From NCBI GenBank assembly GCA_027563935.2, contig JANVAS020000231.1:10930001-10994000 (forward strand): DNA of 64,000 nt. Reading direction: 5' to 3'. This DNA comes from Costus lasius (taxonomy: Eukaryota; Streptophyta; Magnoliopsida; Zingiberales; Costaceae). Shown here piece by piece: positions 27,101 through 40,756 of this stretch. Numbering within the stretch: position 1 is the first letter of the stretch; each line of letters starts with the position of its first letter. A program made the position numbers and the translations under genes. Below the pieces are notes generated by a model that was not told the DNA's origin, searched no databases, and was given only the letters and a program-made list of their open reading frames with translations.

Positions 27101-29679
27101 TCTGAGATCAAAATGAAGATGAAGATAATTATCAAGAATAAGATCAATGTTATAATTAAGAATGAGAATAAGATTAATAACAATTAAAGCTCATAATCGA
27201 GTTCAAAATTTTCATCATGATTAGATCATTATCAATATCAATAAAAATATTAATATTAAAGGCCAAGATTACAAACAAGATCAAAACAGAGTTTAAGATT
27301 AAGATTAAAAAGAAGATAAAGATGAATATCATAAGAAGAAGTTTGAAAAAATGATTAAAATCATGATCAACATCATGATCATGGACAAAATCAATATTAA
27401 ATTAATATTGCAAAATGATAAATATCAAATATGGATCATAATCAAGATCAATATCCTCATCATTAAAACATCAAGATAAAGATAAATATTAATATCTAGA
27501 TTGAAAATCAATATTACCACAGAGATCAAAATCGAGTGTAAGATGAATATTAGGAGTAAGATAAAGTTGAAGATTATAAGATTAAAACTGAAATCGGAGA
27601 TCAAAATGAAGATGAAGATAATTATCAAGAATAAGATCAATGTTATAATAACGAATGAGAATAAGATTAATAACAATTAAAGCTCATAATCGAGTTCAAA
27701 ACTTTCATCATGATTAGATCAATATCAATATCAATAAAAATATTAAGATTAAAGACCAAGATTACAAACAAGATCAAAACAGAGTTTAAGATTAAGATTA
27801 AAAAGAAGATAAAGATGAATATCATAAGAAGAAGTTTGAAAAAATGATTAAAATCATGATCAACATCATGATCATGGACAAAATCAATATTAAATTAATA
27901 TTGCAAAATGATAAATATCAAATATGGATCATAATCAAGATCAATATCCTCATCATTAAAAGATCAAGATAAAGATAAATATTAATATCAAGATTGAAAA
28001 TCAATATTACCACAGAGATCAAAATCGAGTTTAAGAAGAATATTAGGAGTAAGATAAATATGAAGATTAGAAGATTAAATCCGAAATCTGAGATAAAAAT
28101 GAAGATAAAGATAATTATCAAGAATAAGATCAATGTTATAATAACGAATGAGAATAAGATTAATAACAATTAAAGCTCATAATCGAGTTCAAAATTTTCA
28201 TCATGATTAGATCAATATCAATATCAATAAAAATACTAAGATTAAAGACCAAGATTACAAACAAGATCAAAATCAAGTTTAAGATTAAGATTAAAAAAAA
28301 GATAAAGATGAATATCATAAGAAAAAGTTTGAAAAAATGATTAAAATCATGATCAACATCATGATCATGGACAAAATCAATATTAAATTAATATTGCAAA
28401 ATGATAAATATCAAATATGGATCATAATCAAGATCAATATCCTCATCATTAAAAGATCAAGATAAAGATACATATTAATATCAAGATTGAAATCAATATT
28501 ACCACAGAGATCAAAATCGAGTTTAAGATGAATATTAGGAGTAAGATAAATATGAAGATTAGAAGATTAAAACTGAAATCTGATATCAAAATGAAGATGA
28601 AGATAATTATCAAGAATAAGATCAATGTTATAATTAAGAATGAGAATAAGATTAATAACAATTAAAGCTCATAATCGAGTTCAAAATTTTCATCATGATT
28701 AGATCAATATCAATATCAATAAAAATATTAAGATTAAAGACCAAGATTACAAAGAAAAATCAAAATTGAGTTTAAGATTAAGATTAAAAAGGAGATAAAG
28801 ATGAATATCAAAAGATGAAGTTTCAAAAAATGATTAAAATCATGATCAACATCATGTTCATGGACAAAATCAATATTAAATTAATATTGCAAAATGATAA
28901 ACATCAAATATGGATCATAATCAAGATCAATATCCTCATCATTAAAAGATCAAGATAAAGATAAATATTAATATCAAGATTGAAAATTAATATTACCACA
29001 GAGATCAAAATTGAGTTTAAGATGAATATTAGGAGTAAGATAAAGTTGAAGATTATAAGATTAAAACTGAAATCGGAGATAAAAATGAAGATAAAGATAA
29101 TTATCAATAATAAGATCAATGTTATAATTAAGAATGAGAATAAGATTAATAACAATTAAAGCTCATAATCGAGTTCAAAATTTTCATCATGATTGGATCA
29201 ATATCAATATCAATAAAAATATTAAGATTAAAGACCAAGATTACAAACATGATCAAAATCATGTTTAAGATTAAGATTAAAAAAAAGATAAAGATGAATA
29301 TCATAAGAAAAAGTTTAAAAAAATGATTAAAATCATGATCAACATCATGATCATGGACAAAATCAATATTAAATTAATATTGCAAAATTATAAATATCAA
29401 ATATGGATCATAATCAAGATCAATATCCTCATCATTAAAAGATCAAGATAAAGATAAATATTAATATCAAGATTGAAAATCAATATTACCACAGAGATCA
29501 AAATCGAGTTTAAAAAGAATATTAGGAGTAAGATAAATATGAAGATTAGAAGATTAAATCCGAAATCTGAGATAAAAATGAAGATAAAGATAATTATCAA
29601 GAATAAGATCAATGTTATATAATTAAGAATGAGAATAAGATTAATAACAATTAAAGCTCATAATCGAGTACAAAATTTT

Positions 29680-30557
29680 CATCATGATTAGATCAATATC
29701 AATATCAATAAAAATATTAAGATTAAAGACCAAGATTACAAACAAGATCACAACAGAGTTGAAGATTAAGATTAAAAAGAAGATAAAGATGAATATCATA
29801 AGAAAAAGTTTGAAAAAATGATTAAAATCATGATCAACATCATGATCAAGGACAAAATCAATATTAAATTAATATTGCAAAATGATAAATATCAAATATG
29901 GATCATAATCAAGATCAATATCCTCATCATTAAAACATCAAGATAAAGATAAATATTAATATCTACATTGAAAATCAATATTACCACAGAGATCAAAATC
30001 GAGTGTAAGATGAATATTAGGAGTAAGATAAAGTTGAAGATTATAAGATTAAAACTGAAATCGGAGATCAAAATGAAGATGAAGATAATTATCAAGAATA
30101 AGATCAATGTTATAATAACGAATGAGAATAAGATTAATAACAATTAAAGCTCATAATCGAGTTCAAAACTTTCATCATGATTAGATCAATATCAATATCA
30201 ATAAAAATTTTAAGATTAAAGACCAATATTACAAACAAGATCAAAATCGAGTTTAAGATTAAGATTAAAAAGAAGATAAAGATGAATATCATAAGAATAA
30301 GTTTGAAAAAATGACTAAAATCATGATCAACATCATGATCATGGACAAAATCAATATTAAATTATTATTGCAAAATGATAAACATCAAATATGGATCATA
30401 ATCAAGATCAATATCCTCATCATTAAAAGATCAAGATAAAGATAAATATTAATATCAAGATTGAAAATCAATATTACCACAGAGATCAAAATCGGGTTTA
30501 AGAAGAATATTAGGAGTAAGATAAATATGAAGATTAGAAGATTAAATCCGAAATCTG
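29680..30557. repeat. 878-bp block, copy 1 (twin at 34055)
   Basis: This stretch shares a set of rare variants with 34055-34932, exactly 4375 bp downstream: 'gagttgaagatt', 'catgatcaaggac', 'atctacattg', 'gagtgtaagatg', 'caaaactttcatc', 'aaaattttaagatt', 'aagaataagtttg', 'atgactaaaatc', 'aaattattattgc' and 'tcgggtttaag'. The left edge is the c/g difference at 29679 versus 34054. The right edge is the 14-bp deletion that starts near 30557. The two copies look identical between these edges. Confidence 0.88.
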
Positions 30558-30946
30558 ATAAAGATAATTATCAAGAATAAGATCAATGTTATAATAACGA
30601 ATGAGAATAAGATTAATAACAATTAAAGCTCATAATCGAGTTCAAAATTTTCATCATGATTAGATCAATATCAATATCAATAAAAATAATAAGATTAAAG
30701 ACCAAGATTACAAACAAGATCAAAATCAAGTTTAAGATTAAGATTAAAAAAAAGATAAAGATGAATATCATAAGAAAAAGTTTGAAAAAATGATTAAAAT
30801 CATGATCAACATCATGATCATGGACAAAATCAATATTAAATTAATATTACAAAATGATAAATATCAAATATGGATCATAATCATGATCAATATCCTCATC
30901 ATTAAAAGATCAAGATAAAGATACATATTAATATCAAGATTGAAAT
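30469..30946. repeat. Short monomer with a 14-bp deletion
   Basis: At about 30557 the usual 'ctgagataaaaatgaagataa' stretch is reduced to 'ctgataaagataatt', a loss of 14 bp between two nearby 'gataaa' motifs. A further one-base loss ('gattgaaatcaat') precedes the next monomer. The length of 478 bp fits these two changes. Confidence 0.85.
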
Positions 30947-31391
30947 CAATATTACCACAGAGATCAAAATCGAGTTTAAGATGAATATTAGGAGTAAGAT
31001 AAATATGAAGATTAGAAGATTAAAACTGAAATCTGATATCAAAATGAAGATGAAGATAATTATCAAGAATAAGATCAATGTTATAATTAAGAATGAGAAT
31101 AAGATTAATAACAATTAAAGCTCATAATCGAGTTCAAAATTTTCATCATGATTAGATCAATATCAATATCAATAAAAATATTAAGATTAAAGACCAAGAT
31201 TACAAACAAGATCAAAATCGAGTTTAACATTAAGATTAAAAAGAAGATAAAGATGAATATCATAAGAAGAAGTTTGAAAAAATGATTAAAATTGAAAATT
31301 ATAAACTTCAAATATGGATCATAATCAAGATCAATATCCTCATCATTAAAAGATCAAGATAAAGATAAATATTAATATCAAGATTGAAAAT
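30947..31391. repeat. Shortest monomer, 445 bp (48-bp deletion)
   Basis: The sequence passes from 'aatgattaaaat' directly to 'tgaaaattataaac' at about 31292. The net 48 bp lost include the 'catgatcatg' and 'caatattaaattaatattg' dyads. It is the only monomer in the window without that dyad pair, so the dyads are not needed for a copy to persist in the array. Confidence 0.88.
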
Positions 31392-33857
31392 TAATATTAC
31401 CACAGAGATCAAAATTGAGTTTAAGATGAATATTAGGAGTAAGATAAAGTTGAAGATTATAAGATTAAAACTGAAATCGGAGATCAAAATGAAGATGAAG
31501 ATAATTATCAAGAATAAGATCAATGTTATAATAACGAATGAGAATAAGATTAATAACAATTAAAGCTCATAATCGAGTTCAAAATTTTCATCATGATTAG
31601 ATCATTATCAATATCAATAAAAATATTAAGATTAAAGACCAAGATTACAAACAAGATGAAAATTGAGTTTAAGATTAAGATTAAAAAGAAGATAAAGATG
31701 AATATCAAAAGAAGAAATTTGAAAAAATGATTAAAATCATGATCAACATCATGATCATGGACAAAATCAATATTAAATTAATATTGCAAAATGATAAATA
31801 TCAAACATGGATCATAATCAAGATCAATATCCTCATCATTAAAAGATCAAGATAAAGATAAATATTAATATCAAGATTGAAAATCAGTATTACCACAGAG
31901 ATCAAAATCGAGTTTAAGAAGAATATTAGGAGTAAGATAAATATGAAGATTAGAAGATTAAATCCGAAATCTGAGATAAAAATGAAGATAAAGATAATTA
32001 TCAAGAATAAGATCATTGTTATAATTAAGAATGAGAATAAGATTAATAACAATTAAAGCTCAAAATCGAGTTCAAAATTTTGATCATGATTAGATCAATA
32101 TCAATATCAATAAAAATATTAAGATTAAAGACCAAGATTACAAACAAGATCACAATTGAGTTTAAGATTAAGATTAAAAAGAAGATAAAGATGAATATCA
32201 AAAGATGAAGTTTGAAAAAATGATTAAAATCATGATCAACATCATGATCATGGACAAAATCAATATTAAATTAATATTGCAAAATGATAAACATCAAATA
32301 TGGATCATAATCAAGATCAATATCCTCATCATTCAAAGACCAAGATAAAGATAAATATTAATATCAAGATTGAAAATCAATATTACCACAGAGATCAAAA
32401 TTGAGTTTAAGAAGAATATTAAGAATAAGATAAATATAAAGATTAGAAGATTAAAACTGAAATCTGAGATCAAAATGAAGATGAAGATAATTATCAAGAA
32501 TAACATCAATGTTATAATTAAGAATGAGAATATGATTAATAACAATTAAGGCTCATAATCGAGTTCAAAATTTTCATCATGATTAGATTAATGTCAATAT
32601 CAATAAAAATATTAAGATTAAAGACCAAGATTACAAACAAGATCAAAATCGAGTTTTTAGATTAAGATTAAAAAGAAGATAAAGATGAATATCATAAGAA
32701 GAAGTATGAAAAAATGATTAAAATCATTTTCAACATCATGATCATGGACAAAATCAATATTAAATTAATATTGCAAAATGATAAATATCAAATATGGATC
32801 ATAATCAAGATCAATATCCTCATCATTCAATGACCAAGATAAAGATAAATATTAATATCAAGATTGAAAATCAATATTACCACAGAGATCAAAATCGAGT
32901 TTAAGAAGAATATTACGAGTAAGATAAATATGAAGATTAGAAGATTAAATCCGAAATCTGAGATAAAAATGAATATAAAGATAATTATCAAGAATAAGAT
33001 CAATGTCATAATTAAGAATGAGAATAAGATTAATAACAATTAAAGCTCATAATCGAGTTCAAAATTTTGATCATGATTTGATCAATATCAATATCAATAA
33101 AAATATTAAGATTAAAGACCAAGATTACAAACAAGATCAAAATTGAGTTTAAGATTAAGATTAATAAGAAGATAAAGATGAATATCAAAAGATGAAGTTT
33201 GAAAAAATGATTAAAATCATGATCAACATCATGATCATGGACAAAATCAATATTAAATTAATATTGCAAAATGTAAATATCAAATATGGATCATAATCAA
33301 GATCAATATCCTCATCATTAAAAGATCAAGATAAAGATAAATATTAATATCAAGATTGAAAATCAATATTACCACAGAGATCAAAATCGAGTTTAAGAAG
33401 AATATTAGGAGTAAGATAAATATGAAGATTAGAAGATTAAATCCGAAATCTGAGATAAAAATGAAGATAAAGATAATTATCAAGAATAAGATCAATGTTA
33501 TATAATTAAGAATGAGAATAAGATTAATAACAATTAAAGCTCATAATCGAGTTCAAAATTTTGATCATGATTAGATCAATATCAATATCAATAAAAATAT
33601 TAAGATTAAAGACCAAGATTATAAACAAGATCACAATTGAGTTTAAGATTAAGATTAAAAAGAAGATAAAGATGAATATCAAAAGATGAAGTTTGAAAAA
33701 ATGATTAAAATCATGATCAACATCATGATCATGGACAAATCAATATTAAATTAATATTGCAAAATGATAAATATCAAATATGGATCATAATCAAGATCAA
33801 TATCCTCATCATTCAAAGACCAAGATAAAGATAAATATTAATATCAAGATTGAAAAT
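31392..33857. repeat. Transition monomers toward the right-hand family
   Basis: Five monomers (starts 31392, 31885, 32378, 32872, 33364). The first is B-like; the rest move to right-family marks ('tcgagtttaagaag', 'aatccgaaatctg'). The variant 'cattcaaagacc', typical of the right half, is first seen here, at 32331 and as 'cattcaatgacc' at 32825. One-base indels are 'gagtttttagatt' near 32654 and 'caaaatgtaaatatc' near 33270; a +2 'tatataatt' lies near 33501 and 'gacaaatcaat' near 33735. Confidence 0.7.
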
Positions 33858-35338
33858 CAATATTACCACAGAGATCAAAATCGAGTTTAAGAAGAATATT
33901 AGGAGTAAGATAAATATGAAGATTAGAAGATTAAATCCAAAATCTGAGATAAAAATGAATATAAAGATAATTATCAAGAATAAGATCAATGTTATAATTA
34001 AGAATGAGAATAAGATTAATAACAATTAAAGCTCATAATCGAGTTCAAAATTTTGATCATGATTAGATCAATATCAATATCAATAAAAATATTAAGATTA
34101 AAGACCAAGATTACAAACAAGATCACAACAGAGTTGAAGATTAAGATTAAAAAGAAGATAAAGATGAATATCATAAGAAAAAGTTTGAAAAAATGATTAA
34201 AATCATGATCAACATCATGATCAAGGACAAAATCAATATTAAATTAATATTGCAAAATGATAAATATCAAATATGGATCATAATCAAGATCAATATCCTC
34301 ATCATTAAAACATCAAGATAAAGATAAATATTAATATCTACATTGAAAATCAATATTACCACAGAGATCAAAATCGAGTGTAAGATGAATATTAGGAGTA
34401 AGATAAAGTTGAAGATTATAAGATTAAAACTGAAATCGGAGATCAAAATGAAGATGAAGATAATTATCAAGAATAAGATCAATGTTATAATAACGAATGA
34501 GAATAAGATTAATAACAATTAAAGCTCATAATCGAGTTCAAAACTTTCATCATGATTAGATCAATATCAATATCAATAAAAATTTTAAGATTAAAGACCA
34601 ATATTACAAACAAGATCAAAATCGAGTTTAAGATTAAGATTAAAAAGAAGATAAAGATGAATATCATAAGAATAAGTTTGAAAAAATGACTAAAATCATG
34701 ATCAACATCATGATCATGGACAAAATCAATATTAAATTATTATTGCAAAATGATAAACATCAAATATGGATCATAATCAAGATCAATATCCTCATCATTA
34801 AAAGATCAAGATAAAGATAAATATTAATATCAAGATTGAAAATCAATATTACCACAGAGATCAAAATCGGGTTTAAGAAGAATATTAGGAGTAAGATAAA
34901 TATGAAGATTAGAAGATTAAATCCGAAATCTGAGATAAAAATGAAGATAAAGATAATTATCAAGAATAAGATCAATGTTATATAATTAAGAATGAGAATA
35001 AGATTAATAACAATTAAAGCTCATAATCGAGTTCAAAATTTTGATCATGATTAGATCAATATCAATATCAATAAAAATATTAAGATTAAAGACCAAGATT
35101 ACAAACAAGATCACAATTGAGTTTAAGATTAAGATTAAAAAGAAGATAAAGATGAATATCAAAAGATGAAGTTTGAAAAAATGATTAAAATCATGATCAA
35201 CATCATGATCATGGACAAAATCAATATTAAATTAATATTGCAAAATGATAAATATCAAATATGGATCATAATCAAGATCAATATCCTCATCATTCAAAGA
35301 CCAAGATAAAGATAAATATTAATATCAAGATTGAAAAT
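33858..35338. repeat. Three monomers around the second 878-bp block
   Basis: Starts are 33858, 34351 and 34844. The first is a right-family copy with 'aatccaaaatctg'. Its second half passes into the 878-bp block described at 34055. The third leaves the block and ends with the +2 'tatataatt' marker near 34981. Confidence 0.7.
34055..34932. repeat. 878-bp block, copy 2 (twin at 29680)
   Basis: This is the partner of 29680-30557, carrying the same ten or so rare variants in the same order. It is flanked by right-family sequence ('ttttgatcatg' on the left and 'gagataaaaatgaag', 'tatataatt' on the right), unlike copy 1. The two copies are separated by about 3.5 kb of other monomers, so this is not a simple neighbouring duplicate. 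Confidence 0.88.
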
Positions 35339-37809
35339 CAATATTACCACAGAGATCAAAATCGAGTTTAAGAAGAATATTAGGAGTAAGATAAATATGA
35401 AGATTAGAAGATTAAATCCAAAATCTGAGATAAAAATGAATATAAAGATAATTATCAAGAATAAGATCAATGTTATAATTAAGAATGAGAATAAGATTAA
35501 TAACAATTAAAGCTCATAATCGAGTTCAAAATTTTGATCATGATTAGATCAATATCAATATCAATAAAAATATTAAGATTAAAGACCAAGATTACAAACA
35601 AGATCAAAATTGAGTTTAAGATTAAGATTAAAAAGAAGATAAAGATGAATATCAAAAGATGAAGTTTGAAAAAATGATTAAAATCATGATCAACATCATG
35701 ATCATGGACAAAATCAATATTAAATTAATATTGCAAAATGATAAATATCAAATATGGATCATAATCAAGATCAATATCCTCATCATTCAAAGAACAAGAT
35801 AAAGATAAATATTAATATCAAGATTGAAAATCAATATTACCACAGAGATCAAAATCGAGTTTAAAAAGAATATTAGGAGTAAGATAAATATGAAGATTAG
35901 AAGATTAAATCCGAAATCTGAGATAAAAATGAAGATAAAGATAATTATCAAGAATAAGATCAATGTTATATAATTAAGAATGAGAATAAGATTAATAACA
36001 ATTAAAGCTCATAATCGAGTACAAAATTTTCATCATGATTAGATCAATATCAATATCAATAAAAATATTAAGATTAAAGACCAAGATTACAAACAAGATC
36101 ACAATTGAGTTTAAGATTAAGATTAAAAAGAAGATAAAGATGAATATCAAAAGATGAAGTTTGAAAAAATGATTAAAATCATGATCAACATCATGATCAT
36201 GGACAAAATCAATATTAAATTAATATTGCAAAATGATAAATATCAAATATGGATCATAATCAAGATCAATATCCTCATCATTAAAAGATCAAGATAAAGA
36301 TAAATATTAATATCAAGATTGAAAATCAATATTACCACAGAGATCAAAATCGAGTTTAAGAAGAATATTAGGAGTAAGATAAATATGAAGATTAGAAGAT
36401 TAAATCCGAAATCTGAGATAAAAATGAAGATAAAGATAATTATCAAGAATAAGATCAATGTTATATAATTAAGAATGAGAATAAGATTAATAACAATTAA
36501 AGCTCATAATCGAGTTCAAAATTTTGATCATGATTAGATCAATATCAATATCAATAAAAATATTAAGATTAAAGACCAAGATTACAAACAAGATCACAAT
36601 TGAGTTTAAGATTAAGATTAAAAAGAAGATAAAGATGAATATCAAAAGATGAAGTTTGAAAAAATGATTAAAATCATGATCAACATCATGATCATGGACA
36701 AAATCAATATTAAATTAATATTGCAAAATGATAAATATCAAATATGGATCATAATCAAGATCAATATCCTCATCATTCAAAGACCAAGATAAAGATAAAT
36801 ATTAATATCAAGATTGAAAATCAATATTACCACAGAGATCAAAATCGAGTTTAAGAAGAATATTAGGAGTAAGATAAATATGAAGATTAGAAGATTAAAT
36901 CCAAAATCTGAGATAAAAATGAATATAAAGATAATTATCAAGAATAAGATCAATGTTATAATTAAGAATGAGAATAAGATTAATAACAATTAAAGCTCAT
37001 AATCGAGTTCAAAATTTTGATCATGATTAGATCAATATCAATATCAATAAAAATATTAAGATTAAAGACCAAGATTACAAACAAGATCAAAATTGAGTTT
37101 AAGATTAAGATTAAAAAGAAGATAAAGATGAATATCAAAAGATGAAGTTTGAAAAAATGATTAAAATCATGATCAACATCATGATCATGGACAAAATCAA
37201 TATTAAATTAATATTGCAAAATGATAAATATCAAATATGGATCATAATCAAGATCAATATCCTCATCATTAAAAGATCAAGATAAAGATAAATATTAATA
37301 TCAAGATTGAAAATCAATATTACCACAGAGATCAAAATCGAGTTTAAAAAGAATATTAGGAGTAAGATAAATATGAAGATTAGAAGATTAAATCCGAAAT
37401 CTGAGATAAAAATGAAGATAAAGATAATTATCAAGAATAAGATCAATGTTATATAATTAAGAATGAGAATAAGATTAATAACAATTAAAGCTCATAATCG
37501 AGTTCAAAATTTTGATCATGATTAGATCAATATCAATATCAATAAAAATATTAAGATTAAAGACCAAGATTACAAACAAGATCACAATTGAGTTTAAGAT
37601 TAAGATTAAAAAGAAGATAAAGATGAATATCAAAAGATGAAGTTTGAAAAAATGATTAAAATCATGATCAACATCATGATCATGGACAAAATCAATATTA
37701 AATTAATATTGCAAAATGATAAATATCAAATATGGATCATAATCAAGATCAATATCCTCATCATTCAAAGACCAAGATAAAGATAAATATTAATATCAAG
37801 ATTGAAAAT
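35339..37809. repeat. 5-monomer HOR, copy 1 (2471 bp)
   Basis: Monomers start at 35339, 35832, 36327, 36822 and 37315, with lengths 493, 495, 495, 493 and 495. The three 495-bp members carry a +2 insertion, 'gttatataattaag' in place of 'gttataattaag'. Members 1 and 4 have 'aatccaaaatctg'. Member 2 is preceded by 'cattcaaagaacaag'. Five monomers plus 6 bp gives 2471. Confidence 0.85.
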
Positions 37810-40280
37810 CAATATTACCACAGAGATCAAAATCGAGTTTAAGAAGAATATTAGGAGTAAGATAAATATGAAGATTAGAAGATTAAATCCAAAATCTGAG
37901 ATAAAAATGAATATAAAGATAATTATCAAGAATAAGATCAATGTTATAATTAAGAATGAGAATAAGATTAATAACAATTAAAGCTCATAATCGAGTTCAA
38001 AATTTTGATCATGATTAGATCAATATCAATATCAATAAAAATATTAAGATTAAAGACCAAGATTACAAACAAGATCAAAATTGAGTTTAAGATTAAGATT
38101 AAAAAGAAGATAAAGATGAATATCAAAAGATGAAGTTTGAAAAAATGATTAAAATCATGATCAACATCATGATCATGGACAAAATCAATATTAAATTAAT
38201 ATTGCAAAATGATAAATATCAAATATGGATCATAATCAAGATCAATATCCTCATCATTCAAAGAACAAGATAAAGATAAATATTAATATCAAGATTGAAA
38301 ATCAATATTACCACAGAGATCAAAATCGAGTTTAAAAAGAATATTAGGAGTAAGATAAATATGAAGATTAGAAGATTAAATCCGAAATCTGAGATAAAAA
38401 TGAAGATAAAGATAATTATCAAGAATAAGATCAATGTTATATAATTAAGAATGAGAATAAGATTAATAACAATTAAAGCTCATAATCGAGTACAAAATTT
38501 TCATCATGATTAGATCAATATCAATATCAATAAAAATATTAAGATTAAAGACCAAGATTACAAACAAGATCACAATTGAGTTTAAGATTAAGATTAAAAA
38601 GAAGATAAAGATGAATATCAAAAGATGAAGTTTGAAAAAATGATTAAAATCATGATCAACATCATGATCATGGACAAAATCAATATTAAATTAATATTGC
38701 AAAATGATAAATATCAAATATGGATCATAATCAAGATCAATATCCTCATCATTAAAAGATCAAGATAAAGATAAATATTAATATCAAGATTGAAAATCAA
38801 TATTACCACAGAGATCAAAATCGAGTTTAAGATGAATATTAGGAGTAAGATAAATATGAAGATTAGAAGATTAAATCCGAAATCTGAGATAAAAATGAAG
38901 ATAAAGATAATTATCAAGAATAAGATCAATGTTATATAATTAAGAATGAGAATAAGATTAATAACAATTAAAGCTCATAATCGAGTTCAAAATTTTGATC
39001 ATGATTAGATCAATATCAATATCAATAAAAATATTAAGATTAAAGACCAAGATTACAAACAAGATCACAATTGAGTTTAAGATTAAGATTAAAAAGAAGA
39101 TAAAGATGAATATCATAAGAAGAAGTTTGAAAAAATGATTAAAATCATGATCAACATCATGATCATGGACAAAATCAATATTAAATTAATATTGCAAAAT
39201 GATAAATATCAAATATGGATCATAATCAAGATCAATATCCTCATCATTCAAAGACCAAGATAAAGATAAATATTAATATCAAGATTGAAAATCAATATTA
39301 CCACAGAGATCAAAATCGAGTTTAAGAAGAATATTAGGAGTAAGATAAATATGAAGATTAGAAGATTAAATCCAAAATCTGAGATAAAAATGAATATAAA
39401 GATAATTATCAAGAATAAGATCAATGTTATAATTAAGAATGAGAATAAGATTAATAACAATTAAAGCTCATAATCGAGTTCAAAATTTTGATCATGATTA
39501 GATCAATATCAATATCAATAAAAATATTAAGATTAAAGACCAAGATTACAAACAAGATCAAAATTGAGTTTAAGATTAAGATTAAAAAGAAGATAAAGAT
39601 GAATATCAAAAGATGAAGTTTGAAAAAATGATTAAAATCATGATCAACATCATGATCATGGACAAAATCAATATTAAATTAATATTGCAAAATGATAAAT
39701 ATCAAATATGGATCATAATCAAGATCAATATCCTCATCATTCAAAGAACAAGATAAAGATAAATATTAATATCAAGATTGAAAATCAATATTACCACAGA
39801 GATCAAAATCGAGTTTAAAAAGAATATTAGGAGTAAGATAAATATGAAGATTAGAAGATTAAATCCGAAATCTGAGATAAAAATGAAGATAAAGATAATT
39901 ATCAAGAATAAGATCAATGTTATATAATTAAGAATGAGAATAAGATTAATAACAATTAAAGCTCATAATCGAGTACAAAATTTTCATCATGATTAGATCA
40001 ATAACAATATCAATAAAAATATTAAGATTAAAGACCAAGATTACAAACAAGATCAAAACAGAGTTTAAGATTAAGATTAAAAAGAAGATAAAGATGAATA
40101 TCAAAAGATGAAGTTTGAAAAAATGATTAAAATCATTATCAATATCATGATCATGGACAAAATCAATATTAAATTAATATTGCAAAATGATAAATATCAA
40201 ATATGGATCATAATCAAGATCAATATCCTCATCATTCAAAGACCAAGATAAAGATAAATATTAATATCAAGATTGAAAAT
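37810..40280. repeat. 5-monomer HOR, copy 2 (2471 bp)
   Basis: Monomer starts 37810, 38303, 38798, 39293 and 39786 are each exactly 2471 bp after their partners, with the same length pattern. Small differences include 'gatgaatattaggag' at 38831 against 'aagaatattaggag' in copy 1, 'atcataagaagaag' near 39114, and 'cattcaaagaacaag' near 39738 against 'cattaaaagatcaag' near 37267. Confidence 0.83.
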
Positions 40281-40756
40281 CAATATTACCACAGAGATCA
40301 AAATTGAGTTTAAGAAGAATATTAGGAATAAGATAAATATGAAGATTTGAATATTAAATCCGAAATCTGAGATAAAAATGAAGATAAAGATAATTATCAA
40401 GAATAAGATCAATGTTATAATTAAGAATGAGAATAAGATTAATAACAATTAAAGCTCATAATCGAGTTCAAAATTTTCATCATGATTAGATCAATATCAA
40501 TATCAATAAAAATATTAAGATTACAGACCAAGATTACAAACAAGATCACAATTGAGTTTAAGATTAAGATTAAAAATAAGATAAAGATGAATATCAAAAG
40601 ATGAAGTTTGAAAAAATGAATAAAATCATGATCAACATCATGATCATGGACAAAATCAATATTAAATTAATATTGCAAAATGATAAACATCAAATATGGA
40701 TCATAATCAAGATCAATATCCTCATCATTAAAAGATCAAGATAAAGATAAATATTA
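40281..40756. repeat. Single monomer linking two HOR domains
   Basis: A right-family copy with private changes 'gaagatttgaatatt' near 40341, 'aaaaataagataaag' near 40573 and 'aaaatgaataaaatc' near 40613. It ends the region with +2 insertions. From here on all spacings are exactly 493 bp except one. Confidence 0.65.

Larger units (their letters stand above)
18700..33857. repeat. Diverged, indel-rich core of the array
   Basis: About thirty-one monomers here differ from each other more than those on either side, and no long HOR runs through them. Monomer lengths vary: 465 (18700), 480 (19658), 492 (21124), 494 (23588), 481 (24082 and 25549), 492 (28002), 494 (28494), 495 (29481), 478 (30469), 445 (30947), 494 (32378), 492 (32872) and 494 (33364). 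Left-family and right-family marks are mixed within single monomers, for example at 23588, which begins 'tcgtgtttaag' and continues 'aatccgaaatctg'. I infer an older or less frequently homogenised segment between two recently amplified flanks. Confidence 0.82.
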
